A DNA stretch of 64,000 nt from Streptomyces sp. STR69 (GTDB lineage Bacteria > Actinomycetota > Actinomycetes > Streptomycetales > Streptomycetaceae). The notes beneath the pieces are model-generated. The model saw nothing but the letters and a program-made list of their open reading frames with translations. It was not told where the DNA came from and ran no database searches. Where the stretch lies: assembly GCF_024519455.1 (NCBI RefSeq), contig NZ_JALJRY010000016.1, forward strand, positions 124,001 through 188,000, written 5' to 3'. Positions within the stretch are counted from its first letter, which is position 1, and every line of letters starts with the position of its first letter. Below are positions 44,712 through 53,630 of this stretch, piece by piece. A program made the translations under genes and the position numbers.

Positions 44712-45185
44712 GTGACCCCAGAAGACCTCGTCGCCCACTACGGGCTGGAGCCGATCCCCCGCGAGGGCGGCCTGTTCCGCCGTACCTGGGCGGGCCCGGA
44801 ACGGTCCGACGGCCGCCCCGAGGGCACCGCGATCGTCGCCCTCCTCGCCGCCCCGGACTTCTCCGCCCTGCACCGGCTGCCCAGCGACGAGGTCTGGCAC
44901 TTCTACCTCGGCGACCCGCTCGAACTCCTGCTCCTCGCCCCCGACGGCACCTCCCGCACGGCGGTCCTCGGCCCGGACATCACGCACGGCCAGCACCTCC
45001 AGTTCACTGTGCCGGCCGGCACCTGGATGGGGGCGCGGGTCGCGGCCGACGGCGCGTGGACGTTCTTCGGCTGCACGATGGCGCCCGGTTTCACCTACGA
45101 GGGCTACGAGCACGGCGACGCCGCCGAGCTGACCGCCCGCCACCCGGCCGAGGCCGCCCGTATCGCCGGGCTGTGCCGCCCGTGA
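44712..45185 (+). CDS. DUF985-type cupin protein
   Basis: 157 residues. LHRLPSDEVWHFYLGDPLEL, TVPAGTWMGARVAADGAWTF and FTYEGYEHGDAAEL give the His/Glu-containing beta-barrel of the DUF985/YML079w cupins; typical ligand unknown. GTG 44712 begins 10 bases after the acylase stop, and its stop overlaps the SDR start (GTGA), so all three may be one iron-controlled operon. Confidence 0.88.
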   Translation: MTPEDLVAHYGLEPIPREGGLFRRTWAGPERSDGRPEGTAIVALLAAPDFSALHRLPSDEVWHFYLGDPLELLLLAPDGTSRTAVLGPDITHGQHLQFTVPAGTWMGARVAADGAWTFFGCTMAPGFTYEGYEHGDAAELTARHPAEAARIAGLCRP

Positions 45186-45949
45186 GCGGCCTGCTGACCG
45201 GGCAGGTCGCCCTGGTCACGGGCGCGAGCGGCGGCATCGGCCGGGGCATCGCCCTGCGCTTCGCCGAACAGGGCGCGGCGGCGGTCGCGGTCCACTGCCG
45301 TACGGCGGTCGGTGCGGCGAGTGAAGTGGCGGCCCGCGTACGGGAGTTGGGCGCCCGGTCCGTCGTACTGCAAGCAGATCTGACCGACGAGGACGACTGC
45401 CGGGCGCTGGTGCGCGAGGCGGCGGAGTTCGGCGGCGGGCGGCTGACCGGGCTGGTCAACAACGCGGGCGTACAGCCGACGCAGCCGCTGGACGGGATGA
45501 CGGCGGCGGACTGGCGGGCGGTCGTCGACACGAATCTGATGAGCGTGTTCGCCTGCACGCAGGCGGCGGTGGAGATCATGCGGGAGCAGGGCGCCGGCTC
45601 CGTGACGCACATCGCGTCCATCGAGGCGGGCGCCCCGGCACCGCTGCACGCGCACTACTCCGCGTCCAAGGCGGCCGTGGTGATGCACGCGCGGTCGGCG
45701 GCCCTGGAGTACGGCCCCTACGGCATCCGCGTCAACACGGTCTCGCCCGGCCTGATCGACCGGGAGGGACTGGGGGAGGCCTGGCCGGAAGGGGTGCGGA
45801 GGTGGCGGGAGGCGGCACCGACGGGGCGGCTGGGCCGCCCGGAGGACGTGGGCGACGCGTGCGTGTTCCTGGCTTCGCCGCTGGCCTCCTGGATCACCGG
45901 GCACGACCTGGTCGTGGACGGCGGAGTCTCGGCCCGGCCCACGTGGTGA
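45182..45949 (+). CDS. Short-chain dehydrogenase/reductase (SDR)
   Basis: 255 residues from GTG 45182. Cofactor loop TGASGGIGRG, NNAGVQ, catalytic Ser in THIASIEAG, Tyr-x-x-x-Lys in YSASKAAV, and C-terminal PEDVGDACVFLASPLASWIT then GHDLVVDGG define a classical SDR. NADP(H) preference is suggested by HCRTA after strand 2. Substrate unknown; coupled to the cupin gene. Confidence 0.92.
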   Translation: MSGLLTGQVALVTGASGGIGRGIALRFAEQGAAAVAVHCRTAVGAASEVAARVRELGARSVVLQADLTDEDDCRALVREAAEFGGGRLTGLVNNAGVQPTQPLDGMTAADWRAVVDTNLMSVFACTQAAVEIMREQGAGSVTHIASIEAGAPAPLHAHYSASKAAVVMHARSAALEYGPYGIRVNTVSPGLIDREGLGEAWPEGVRRWREAAPTGRLGRPEDVGDACVFLASPLASWITGHDLVVDGGVSARPTW

Positions 45950-46012
45950 GCGAAGGGAACGGTTCTTCCGTACATAACCCGAAGCCTGCAAGTCCGAAGA
46001 CGGAGATATGAC

Positions 46013-47866
46013 GTGCGCCGACGACGGAACGAGGGACAGCGTTTTGGACGCGACGGAGTCGATGGAGACTACCGAGGCAGTCGGCGGCGAGGAGTTCAAG
46101 GGCTGGTGCTGCTGGGCACCGTGCTGGTCCTGCTCCTCCTCGGCAGCGCGGGCACCGCGTCCGCGCACGCCGCCCTCGAATCCACCACCCCCGCCGACGG
46201 AAGCGTCCTCAAGTCGGCCCCCCGCACGCTCACCCTCACCTTCTCCGAGTCCGTCGCCCTGCTCGACGACTCCTTCCGCGTCTACGACCCCGACAACCGG
46301 CGGGTGAAGACCAGCTCCGCGCACCATGCGAAGGATGCCGGTGACACGGCGAGCGTCACCCTCCCGGCCAAGCTCGGCACCGGCACCTTCACGGTCGCCT
46401 GGCGCGTGGTCTCGGCCGACAGCCACCCCGTCTCGGGCGCCTTCACCTTCTCCATCGGCAAACCCTCCGCCACCACCACCCCGATCAGCACGGCCCCGAA
46501 CGAGAACCCGTTGACGGCCAGCCTGTACGACACAGCCCGCTACTTCGCGTACATTGCCGCGGCCCTCCTCATCGGCACGGCCACCTTCCTTGCCCTGTGC
46601 CGCCCCCCGAACCCCACGGTCCTCAACAAGCCGATCCTGACGGGTTGGTGGACCCTCCTGGCGTCAACCCTGGCCCTCCTGATCCTCCGCGCCCCCTACG
46701 AGGCGGGCACGGGCCTGGCCACGGCCTTCGAACCCTCCGCTCTCCCCAAAACCCTGACCACCCGCCCGGGCGAGGCACTCGCGGCCCGCCTGCTCCTCCT
46801 CACCGCAACCGCCTTCTTCCTCCTACGACTCCGGGGGCGGGACCGGTTCGGACGGATCGCCCTGGGGACGGGCGCCGCCCTGGCGGTGGGGCTGGCGCTG
46901 ACCTGGGCGTCGGCGGAGCACGCGTCCGCCGGGATCCAGGTACCGGTGGCGATGACCTCGGCGGTCCTGCACCTGCTCGCGATGTCGGTCTGGCTGGGCG
47001 GCCTCACGGCCCTCCTGACCGTCCTCTACCGCTCACCCGACCTCGACGCGGCCCCGGTCGCCCGGTTCTCGCGCCTCGCCTTCATCTCGGTCACCGTCCT
47101 GGTCGTCACCGGCGTCTACCAGTCCTGGCGCGGCCTCGGCTCCTGGAACGCCCTGACCGGAACGTCGTACGGCCGCATCCTGCTCGTCAAGCTCGGCGCG
47201 GTGGTCCTGCTGCTCGCGGCGGCGGGCTGGTCGCGCCAGTGGACGGCCCGGCTCGCGGGGGCCGAAGTGCAGCTCTCCGTACCGGAGTTGGTGCGCACGG
47301 GCGCGGACACGACGACGACGAAAGCCTCCACCGGTGACGACGAGGGCCTCCCGGACCCCGGTGCCGGTGACGGCTCTCCGGAGGGGTACCGCCGTGGCCT
47401 GCGCCGCTCGGTACTGCTCGAAGTCGCCGTCGGCGTCACCGTGTTGGTGATCACCACCCTGCTGACCAACACACTGCCCGGCCGGGCAGCGGCGGAGGCC
47501 CAGCAGACGGCGACCCCGGCCGGCATCCCCGCGGCCTCCGTCACCATGGTCCCCTTCCGCGTCGGCAACGCCGGCGGCAAGGTACAGATCACCCTCGACC
47601 CCGGCCGCGTCGGCCTGAACTCCGTCGAGGCCGTCGTCTACGGCCCCGACGGCGGCTTCGCCACGGTCCCCGAACTCCGCCTCTCCTTCACCCTCCCGGC
47701 CCAGAAGATCGGCCCCCTCGACGCCAACATCAAGGACGAGGGCGGCTATTGGGGCACCAACTCCCTCAACATCCCCATCGCCGGCACCTGGACGATGAAG
47801 GTGACGGTCAGGACGTCGGACATCGACCAGGTGAGCGTGGAGCGGCAGGTACGGATCGTGCGGTAG
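46013..47866 (+). CDS. CopC-CopD copper resistance fusion protein
   Basis: 617 residues. Signal segment VLLGTVLVLLLLGSAGTASA, then mature His of AHAALESTTPADGSVLKSAP (CopC copper site) and WRVVSADSHPVSGAFTFSIG. CopD: about eight helices (TSAVLHLLAMSVWLGGLTAL, FSRLAFISVTVLVVTGVYQS). A linker with acidic residues and a final YtfJ-like beta domain follow. GTG 46013 has CGGAGA upstream. It imports or buffers copper at the membrane. Confidence 0.9.
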   Translation: MRRRRNEGQRFGRDGVDGDYRGSRRRGVQGLVLLGTVLVLLLLGSAGTASAHAALESTTPADGSVLKSAPRTLTLTFSESVALLDDSFRVYDPDNRRVKTSSAHHAKDAGDTASVTLPAKLGTGTFTVAWRVVSADSHPVSGAFTFSIGKPSATTTPISTAPNENPLTASLYDTARYFAYIAAALLIGTATFLALCRPPNPTVLNKPILTGWWTLLASTLALLILRAPYEAGTGLATAFEPSALPKTLTTRPGEALAARLLLLTATAFFLLRLRGRDRFGRIALGTGAALAVGLALTWASAEHASAGIQVPVAMTSAVLHLLAMSVWLGGLTALLTVLYRSPDLDAAPVARFSRLAFISVTVLVVTGVYQSWRGLGSWNALTGTSYGRILLVKLGAVVLLLAAAGWSRQWTARLAGAEVQLSVPELVRTGADTTTTKASTGDDEGLPDPGAGDGSPEGYRRGLRRSVLLEVAVGVTVLVITTLLTNTLPGRAAAEAQQTATPAGIPAASVTMVPFRVGNAGGKVQITLDPGRVGLNSVEAVVYGPDGGFATVPELRLSFTLPAQKIGPLDANIKDEGGYWGTNSLNIPIAGTWTMKVTVRTSDIDQVSVERQVRIVR

Positions 47867-47877
47867 GCGATGGCTTC

Positions 47878-48750
47878 TCAGTCGAGGAGCCCGAGCCGCT
47901 CCACCCACCTCGATATCGCGCCGGCGATCACCTCCGGCCGGTCCTCCGGTGTGTGATGGCCGGCCACGGTGTCGGAGTGCTCGATCTCCAGGGCCGCGAT
48001 GTTCGCGGCGCACCAGGCGATGGTGTCCGGGGTCGTCATCGTCCCCGCCCCGGGTGTGAACGTCAGCAGCAGCTTGGGCACGTCCGGGCTGGACGCCAGC
48101 CAGCGGTCGTACGCCTCGATCCTGGTCACGACGTCGGCGGGTTCGCCGCCCAGCGGCATCGAGCGCGCCCAGCGCAGGAGGGGCCTGCGGCTCTCCCGGG
48201 TCGGGTACGGCTCGCGGTAGACGGCGAGGTCGGCCGGTGCGAGCGGGGTCGCGGAGGAGGCGGGGAGCGCCTGTTCGACGAAGGCGTTCTCGTCGAGGAT
48301 CATGGCCTCACCGACGCCGTCCGTCTTGATCGCCCGGAACAGCTCCCGGCCCCCTTCGGGGAACTCCCCCCAGGCCATCGGCTTCACGATGGTCTCCGTG
48401 AATGCGATGCCCCGCACCCGGTCCGGATGGCGCGCGGCCCGGTCGAAGGCCAGGGCACCGCCCCAGTCGTGCCCCACCAGCACCGTGTCCCGCAGCCCGA
48501 GCGCGTCGAACCAGGCGTCCAGATAGCGGGCTTGGTCGGCGAAGCCGTACGCGATGTCCGGCTTGCCCGACGCGCCCATGCCGATGAGGTCGGGCGCCAG
48601 CAGCCACCCGGACGGCACGCCCGGCAGGACGTTCCGCCACAGGTGCGACGAGGTCGGGTTGCCGTGCAGGAAGACGATCGGCACTCCGGTCCCCGACTCC
48701 CGGTGGGCCATGGTCGAGTCGAGGACGTGCGTCACCTGCGAGGCCGTCAC
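47878..48750 (-). CDS. Haloalkane-dehalogenase-like alpha/beta hydrolase
   Basis: 290 residues from GTG 48750, which overlaps the upstream gene's stop (GTGA). Nucleophile Asp95 in VGHDWGGALAF, halide-contact Asn31 in LHGNPTSSHLW, and acid Glu119 in AFTETIV match DhaA-type enzymes; a His follows in VAGHHTPEDRPEV. The reaction is hydrolytic C-halogen cleavage, or a related hydrolysis. Probably co-regulated with the NmrA-like gene by the TetR at 49659. Confidence 0.87.
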   Translation of the reverse strand: MTASQVTHVLDSTMAHRESGTGVPIVFLHGNPTSSHLWRNVLPGVPSGWLLAPDLIGMGASGKPDIAYGFADQARYLDAWFDALGLRDTVLVGHDWGGALAFDRAARHPDRVRGIAFTETIVKPMAWGEFPEGGRELFRAIKTDGVGEAMILDENAFVEQALPASSATPLAPADLAVYREPYPTRESRRPLLRWARSMPLGGEPADVVTRIEAYDRWLASSPDVPKLLLTFTPGAGTMTTPDTIAWCAANIAALEIEHSDTVAGHHTPEDRPEVIAGAISRWVERLGLLD

Positions 48751-49550
48751 CGGAAGGCCGCCGCGTTGCGCTCCGCCCACGCCGCGAACGTACCCGGCGC
48801 CCGCCCCAGCACCCGCTCCACGTCCGGGCTCACCCGCCGCTCCTCCTCGGTCGGCTCGCCCAGCACGGCCAGCGTGCCCTCGACCACGGGCAGCGGCATG
48901 AAGCTCGCCATCAGTTCGTACGCCTCCGCGCGGGACTGCTCCGTGAAGGTCACCGGCTCGCCCAGCGCCGCCGCTATCGCCGCCGCCCGCGCGCGGGGTG
49001 TCGTAGGCGCCGGACCGGTCAGGGTGTAGGTCGCGCCCCTGTGTGTCCCGTCGCGCAGAACAGCGGCGGCGACCGCGGCCACGTCGTCGGGGTCCACGAA
49101 CGGCAGGCCCACGTCACCGAAGGGTGCCGCCGCCGCGCGCCGGGCACGGATCGACTCGGCCCAGGCGAACGCGTTGCTGTCCAGCCCGCCCGGCCGCAGG
49201 ATCGTCCAGTCGAGCCCCGACTCCCGTACGGCCGCCTCGAATCGACGCGGTTGCGCGTACACCTCGGGCCGGGTCCCCGCCCCCTGCGAGGACACCAGCA
49301 CCACCCTGCGGACACCGGCGGCCTTCGCCGTGTCCAGGATGTCGTACGGCCGCTCGCCCGCCACCAGCAGGAACAGTGCCTCCGCGCCCTCGAACGCGCC
49401 CCGCAGACCCTCCGGTTCGCCCAGGTCGCCGGCCACCGTCCCCGGCCCGGCGATGTGCCGGGCCACCGCCGTCACCGGGACCCCGGCCTCCGTGAGGATC
49501 CGCACCAGCGTCCGCCCCACGTTCCCGGTCGCACCTGTCACCACGATCAT
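48747..49550 (-). CDS. NmrA/NAD(P)H-binding SDR-like protein
   Basis: 267 residues. Rossmann loop VTGATGNVGRTLVRI, then VAGDLGEPEGLRGAFEGAEA, LVSSQGAG and LRPGGLDSNAFAWAES are atypical-SDR/NmrA landmarks, binding NAD(P)H as redox sensor or quinone reductase. First gene of the two-gene minus-strand unit, 35 bases from the operator at 49585. Confidence 0.88.
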   Translation of the reverse strand: MIVVTGATGNVGRTLVRILTEAGVPVTAVARHIAGPGTVAGDLGEPEGLRGAFEGAEALFLLVAGERPYDILDTAKAAGVRRVVLVSSQGAGTRPEVYAQPRRFEAAVRESGLDWTILRPGGLDSNAFAWAESIRARRAAAAPFGDVGLPFVDPDDVAAVAAAVLRDGTHRGATYTLTGPAPTTPRARAAAIAAALGEPVTFTEQSRAEAYELMASFMPLPVVEGTLAVLGEPTEEERRVSPDVERVLGRAPGTFAAWAERNAAAFR

Positions 49551-49584
49551 GTCGCTACCCCCGTCGCATGTGTGAGCTCTTGTG

Positions 49585-49668
49585 AGTTAGTTGGCTGACT
49601 AACTCCGTCGGGAACGACGCTAGCACGATCGACCCGCCCGTTGTCTATAGTTAGTCAGGTGACTGACT
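49585..49668. promoter_or_regulatory. Twin TetR operators in divergent promoter
   Basis: AGTTAGT-TGGCTG-ACTAACT (49585-49604) is perfectly symmetric; AGTTAGTCA-GG-TGACTGACT (49649-49668) repeats it with one mismatch. TATAGT at 49646-49651 is a good -10 for a transcript starting at GTG 49659, so the tetR mRNA appears leaderless. Confidence 0.7.
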
Positions 49669-50294
49669 CAAAGGATTCCCGGCCCGACAGGACCGACCAG
49701 CCCGACCAGCCCGCTCGGTCCGCCCGGTCCGCCGCCGTCGGCAAGCGGCAGCGGCTGACCACCGCCACCGCCCGGGTCCTGCACGAGCAGGGCGTGGAGC
49801 GCACGACCATCGCCGACATCGCCCGCGCCGCCGACGTCCCGACGGGCAACGTCTACTACTACTTCAAGACCAAGGACGAGCTGATCGAGGCGGCCCTCTC
49901 CGAGCACACCGGCAACCTGGCGAGCCTGACCGCACAGCTCGACCAGCTCCCCGACCCGCGCGAACGCCTCAAGGCCCTCATCGGCGGCTGGGTCGACCAG
50001 AAGGACATCGCGGCCCGCCACGGCTGCCCCATGGGCACCCTCGCCGTAGAGCTGGACAAGCGGTACGAGGACGGTCTCGATCTCGCCGCGGGGCAGGTCA
50101 TACGGGGGTTGGTGGACTGGGTGGAGGAGCAGTACCGGCTGCTCGGCGCGGCCGATCCCGCGGGGCTCGCCCTCACCCTCGTCGCCGCCTACCAGGGCAT
50201 GTCGTTGCTCTCCAACGCCCTGCGCGACCCGGAGATCATGACCCGCGAAGGGGCCCGGCTCACACGGGAGTTGGACGCCCTGACCGTGATGTGA
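49659..50294 (+). CDS. TetR/AcrR-family repressor
   Basis: 211 residues from GTG 49659. HTH: TARVLHEQGVERTTIADIAR, AADVPTGNVYYYFKTKDELI. C-terminal ligand domain has HGCPMGTLAVELDKRYEDG, typical of the subgroup regulating oxidoreductase operons. It lies divergent to the NmrA-haloalkane-dehalogenase unit with its operator over its own start. Confidence 0.9.
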   Translation: MTDSKDSRPDRTDQPDQPARSARSAAVGKRQRLTTATARVLHEQGVERTTIADIARAADVPTGNVYYYFKTKDELIEAALSEHTGNLASLTAQLDQLPDPRERLKALIGGWVDQKDIAARHGCPMGTLAVELDKRYEDGLDLAAGQVIRGLVDWVEEQYRLLGAADPAGLALTLVAAYQGMSLLSNALRDPEIMTREGARLTRELDALTVM

Positions 50295-50301
50295 GGAGCT
50301 C

Positions 50302-51270
50302 CTACCGCTGGCCCCGGATGCGCTGCGCGACCTCGCTGTTCTCGGTTTCCCACCAGGGGCGGACGAGTTCCGGTCCGTCCACCACGGCTTCCGTGGGCGT
50401 GGCCCGCTCCAGCTCCGTGTCCAGCCGTCGGTCCAGCGCCACCGTCTCCGCGCGTTCCGTCCGGGCCCACTGGACCAGGATCGCGAGCAGGAAGGGGATC
50501 GCGACCAGTTCGGCGATGCCGACCATCGCGCCGCCGCCGAGCTGCTGGTCGTGCTGGACATCGGGGGCCCAGGACGGAGCGTGGGCGAGGTACCAGGAAC
50601 CGGCGATCAGCGTGCCGTGGGTCATCACCACGATGCCCGGGACCGCGTCGATGATCCCGTCGACGAACACCAGCGCCGCCCGCACCGGATGCGTGCACCA
50701 GGCGGGCAGCGCCTCCTCACGGGTGAGCACCGGCAGGACGAACAGGCTCCCGGCGAGCAGCAGTTGGAGGTACATCAACTGGTGCAGCCAGTTGTTGGCC
50801 AACGCCGTTTCGAAGTACGGCGTGAAGTAGATCGTCAGTTCCGTCGTCAGAACCAGCGCCGTACTCACCAAGGGGAAGGTGAGCAGCCGGAGCACGCGGC
50901 CGGTCAGGGCTCCCTGCGCCCGCGCCGCCGCGCGTTCGGGCAGGGCGCGCAGCGCCAGCCGCAGCGGATCGCCGAGGGCCAGGCCGAGCGGGGCGATCAG
51001 GTCGAGGAGGACGTTCTGGACGGCGGCCGGCCAGAACAGCACGCGGTCGTACACGGCGAGCGCGGACATCGTGGCGACCACGATCGTGCCGAGCCCGAAC
51101 ACCGCGAACGCGACGGTCCGCGCCACCGGCCAGCTCTCGCCGCGGCGACGCAGCCGCAGGACGCCCCAGCCGTACAGGCCGCCGAGGAGTACGACGACCA
51201 GCAGCGCGGGGACGTCCGCCTGCCAGGAGGAGAACAGCCGTCCCACGGTGAGCTGTGGCAGGTTCTCCAT
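50302..51270 (-). CDS. CtaG-type cytochrome c oxidase assembly protein
   Basis: 322 residues with about seven helices. ALAVYDRVLFWPAAVQNVLL, DLIAPLGLALGDPLRLALRA, NNWLHQLMYLQLLLAGSLFV and THGTLIAGSWYLA carry the His/Met positions of actinobacterial CtaG (caa3_CtaG) thought to deliver copper. Start ATG 51270 after GGAGG. CopCD is 2.4 kb away. Confidence 0.88.
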   Translation of the reverse strand: MENLPQLTVGRLFSSWQADVPALLVVVLLGGLYGWGVLRLRRRGESWPVARTVAFAVFGLGTIVVATMSALAVYDRVLFWPAAVQNVLLDLIAPLGLALGDPLRLALRALPERAAARAQGALTGRVLRLLTFPLVSTALVLTTELTIYFTPYFETALANNWLHQLMYLQLLLAGSLFVLPVLTREEALPAWCTHPVRAALVFVDGIIDAVPGIVVMTHGTLIAGSWYLAHAPSWAPDVQHDQQLGGGAMVGIAELVAIPFLLAILVQWARTERAETVALDRRLDTELERATPTEAVVDGPELVRPWWETENSEVAQRIRGQR

Positions 51271-51391
51271 CGCGATCTACCTCCACCCACGCCTGCCGGA
51301 CCTGCCGCAGCACTCTATGCCGCCGAGTGCCGCGGCCAGGACCCGCCCCCGTGGCGGAGCACCTTTACATCGACTGCAACGACTACGACGA

Positions 51392-52177
51392 CTACGACGA
51401 TTGGCGCATGATCCAGTCCCGGATGCCGGGGATCGTGTACGCGACCTGCCAGGTGGCCATGTGCGCACTGGTCGTGGAGCCGGTCGGTACGACCGTGCCG
51501 GTCTCGAACGCGGCGAAGTTCACCGGGGTCCGCTGCGCCTTCATGCCGCGCACGTCGGCCGCGAACCCGGCGGCGGTGGACTGCCCGTCCCACAACGCGG
51601 TACTGACCTGCGTGCCCTGTTCCTGGATGACCGCGGTGATGGCCTGCTCACCGGGGCAGGCCTTGGTGTCGTCGGCGGAGACGACGATCCACAGGTCCTT
51701 CTGCGCCAGCGGCGCGGCCTGCGCCTCGGGCCACTGCCCGGCCACGATGAACGCCGCCGCGAACAGGTCCGGGTACTTGATGTTGAGGCCGAGCGACATC
51801 ATCGCGCCCATCGACTGACCAGTCGTGTAGCGGCGCCAGCGCCGGGCGCGTACGGGTGCGTCCCGGCCCGGGTCGCCTCGGTCCAGTTCCCGCCCCGACC
51901 ACGGCACCCGCGGCCCGGCGTCCTCCTCGCCGGGCAGCGGCGCCGGCACGGTCACGGTCACCGACGTCGCGGTGAGGGCGTCGAACCGGCCGACGATCTG
52001 GTTGCCCGCGGTGGACGCCACCCCGATGGTGATGACGAGCGTGGTGATGCCGAGGACCGTGCCGAGCGTGGTGAGCGCGGACCGCACCGGCCGGGCGAGG
52101 ACCCCCGCGAGGGCCTCCGTCCACAGGTCCCGCGGATCCATCCACGGCCGTTCGACCAGCCCTCTTCTCCCTGTCAC
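51392..52177 (-). pseudogene. Chimeric remnant: MacB-type permease N-terminus fused to alpha/beta-hydrolase C-terminus
   Basis: 261 codons. Residues 1 to about 100 are the cytosolic/first-helix part of a MacB permease (VRSALTTLGTVLGITTLVIT). From about 117 the sequence is the second half of an esterase/peptidase: GQSMGAMMSLGLNIKYPDLF holds the nucleophile elbow and WIVVSADD the acid. Each parent is incomplete: no periplasmic core or last three helices, and no hydrolase N-terminus. The join falls near 51850. It overlaps the ATPase remnant upstream by four bases. Confidence 0.75.
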
Positions 52178-52920
52178 CGCTCCTCCGTCGTGAGGCGCCC
52201 GTCGGTGATGCGGACCCGGCGGCCCGCCCGCCGGCTGACCGCGTCGTCATGGGTGATCACGACCAGGGTCATGCCCTGGGCGCACAGATCGTCGAAGAGT
52301 TCCAGCACGGAGAGCGTGTTCTCGGTGTCCAGGTTGCCGGTCGGCTCGTCGCAGAGCAGCAGTGCCGGGTCGCTGAGCAACGCCCGCGCGATGGCGACCC
52401 GTTGACGCTCACCGCCGGACAGCCGGTCGGGCCGGAAGCCCACCCGGCGCCCCAACCCCACCTGTTCCAGCGCCAGATGGGCCCGGGCGAGCCGACCGCC
52501 GCGCCCACGTCCGGCACGCGGCCTGCGGTAGGCCTCGGCCAGCATGACGTTCTCGTCGACCGTCCGGTACGGCAACAGGTGGAAGGACTGGAAGACGAAC
52601 CCGATCCGGCTCCCGCGCAGGGAAGTTCGTTCGAGGTCGCCGAGCCCGGTGGTCTCCACGCCGTCCAGCAGATACGACCCCGCCGTGGGCCGGTCCAGCA
52701 GCCCGAGCGTGTTGAGCAGCGTCGACTTCCCCGAGCCGGACGGCCCGACGACGGCCAGGTGTTCGCCGCGCCCCTCGGCCAAGTGCCAGTCCCCGCACAG
52801 CAGATAGGCCGAACGACGCAGATGCGCCTGCCGGCTGCGCGCGAAGTCGTCGAAGTCCAGACCGTTTTCGACGACACCACCGGCATCGGAGACGTCCTGC
52901 CCGACCGGCGTCCGGATCAC
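52174..52920 (-). pseudogene. Chimeric remnant: ECF-sigma N-terminus fused to MacB-type ABC ATPase
   Basis: 248 codons from GTG 52920, with a strong GGAGGTGG site. Residues 1 to about 48 read as a SigE-family sigma N-terminus (FDDFARSRQAHLRRSAYLLC, GDWHLAE). After GRGEHLAVVGPSGSGKSTLL it is a good MacB/LolD ATPase: Walker A, Q-loop FVFQSFHL, LSGGERQRVAIARALL, Walker B LLLCDEPTG. The ATPase lacks its first about 30 residues, including the A-loop. Deletion fusion near 52773. Whether it is still made is unknown. Confidence 0.78.
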
Positions 52921-53043
52921 AGGCCACCTCCGCCCGGCACCGGCGCGGTGCGCGGTGAGACGTACTTCATGCCTATCGAACGGGCATACAGGAATGGGAG
53001 GTTGTCACCTCTCGAGAAATTTTCTTCAACGGGGTGGGTGGCA

Positions 53044-53595
53044 GTGGTGGAGAGTTCACTGAGCGGGGTCGCGTCGCCGGCCGAGGTGCGCTACCGCATG
53101 ACCATGTGGCAACGGACAGTGCCGTTCCTGCCGGCGGTCGTCGTCACGGCGGCCGTCTTCACCACGTCCGCAGCCGGGGCCGGGACAACACCTCCGGGCG
53201 GACTGCCCGGCCTGGCGGCGTTCTGGATCGTCCTGCTGATACTGACCGCCCTGTTCCCCCACCGCTTCGGCATCACCCTCACCCCGTCGTCGGCAGTGGT
53301 CCACAACCTGCGCCGCCGCACCATCCCCTGGTCGGAAATCCGGGCCGTCCAGACCGAATCCATCCTCGGCACCATGACGATCGTCCTCTACGAGGCGAAC
53401 GGCCGCCGCACCCGCCTACGGGCACCCAGCACCGGATTCCTGGCCTGGGACCACCACTTCGAGGAGAAGTTCCACGTCATCGGAACGTGGTGGCTGACGT
53501 ATCGAGGCCCCGACTGGAACCCGGTCCCACCCCCGCCGACCTGGCCGACCACCCCACCGACACCGGACGAGAACCCGTTCGCTCCTCCTGCTTGA
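53044..53595 (+). CDS. PH-domain (bPH) membrane protein
   Basis: About 183 residues. Two helices (VPFLPAVVVTAAVFTTSAAG; LPGLAAFWIVLLILTALFPH), then a bacterial PH fold: RFGITLTPSSAVVHNLRRRT, IPWSEIRAVQTES and GRRTRLRAP. C-terminal Pro/Trp-rich tail. GTG 53044 chosen for GGGGTGG upstream; GTG 53047 and ATG 53098 are alternatives. Unknown role. Confidence 0.75.
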   Translation: MVESSLSGVASPAEVRYRMTMWQRTVPFLPAVVVTAAVFTTSAAGAGTTPPGGLPGLAAFWIVLLILTALFPHRFGITLTPSSAVVHNLRRRTIPWSEIRAVQTESILGTMTIVLYEANGRRTRLRAPSTGFLAWDHHFEEKFHVIGTWWLTYRGPDWNPVPPPPTWPTTPPTPDENPFAPPA

Positions 53596-53630
53596 CGGCC
53601 GCCGGCGGGGCCCCAACACGCTGGTCAGTA

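Noticed and set aside
51370-51405. Tandem ACGACT/ACGACG triplets resembling a short repeat array
   Set aside because: Only a few imperfect triplets over 30 bases; no spacer structure, so not CRISPR.
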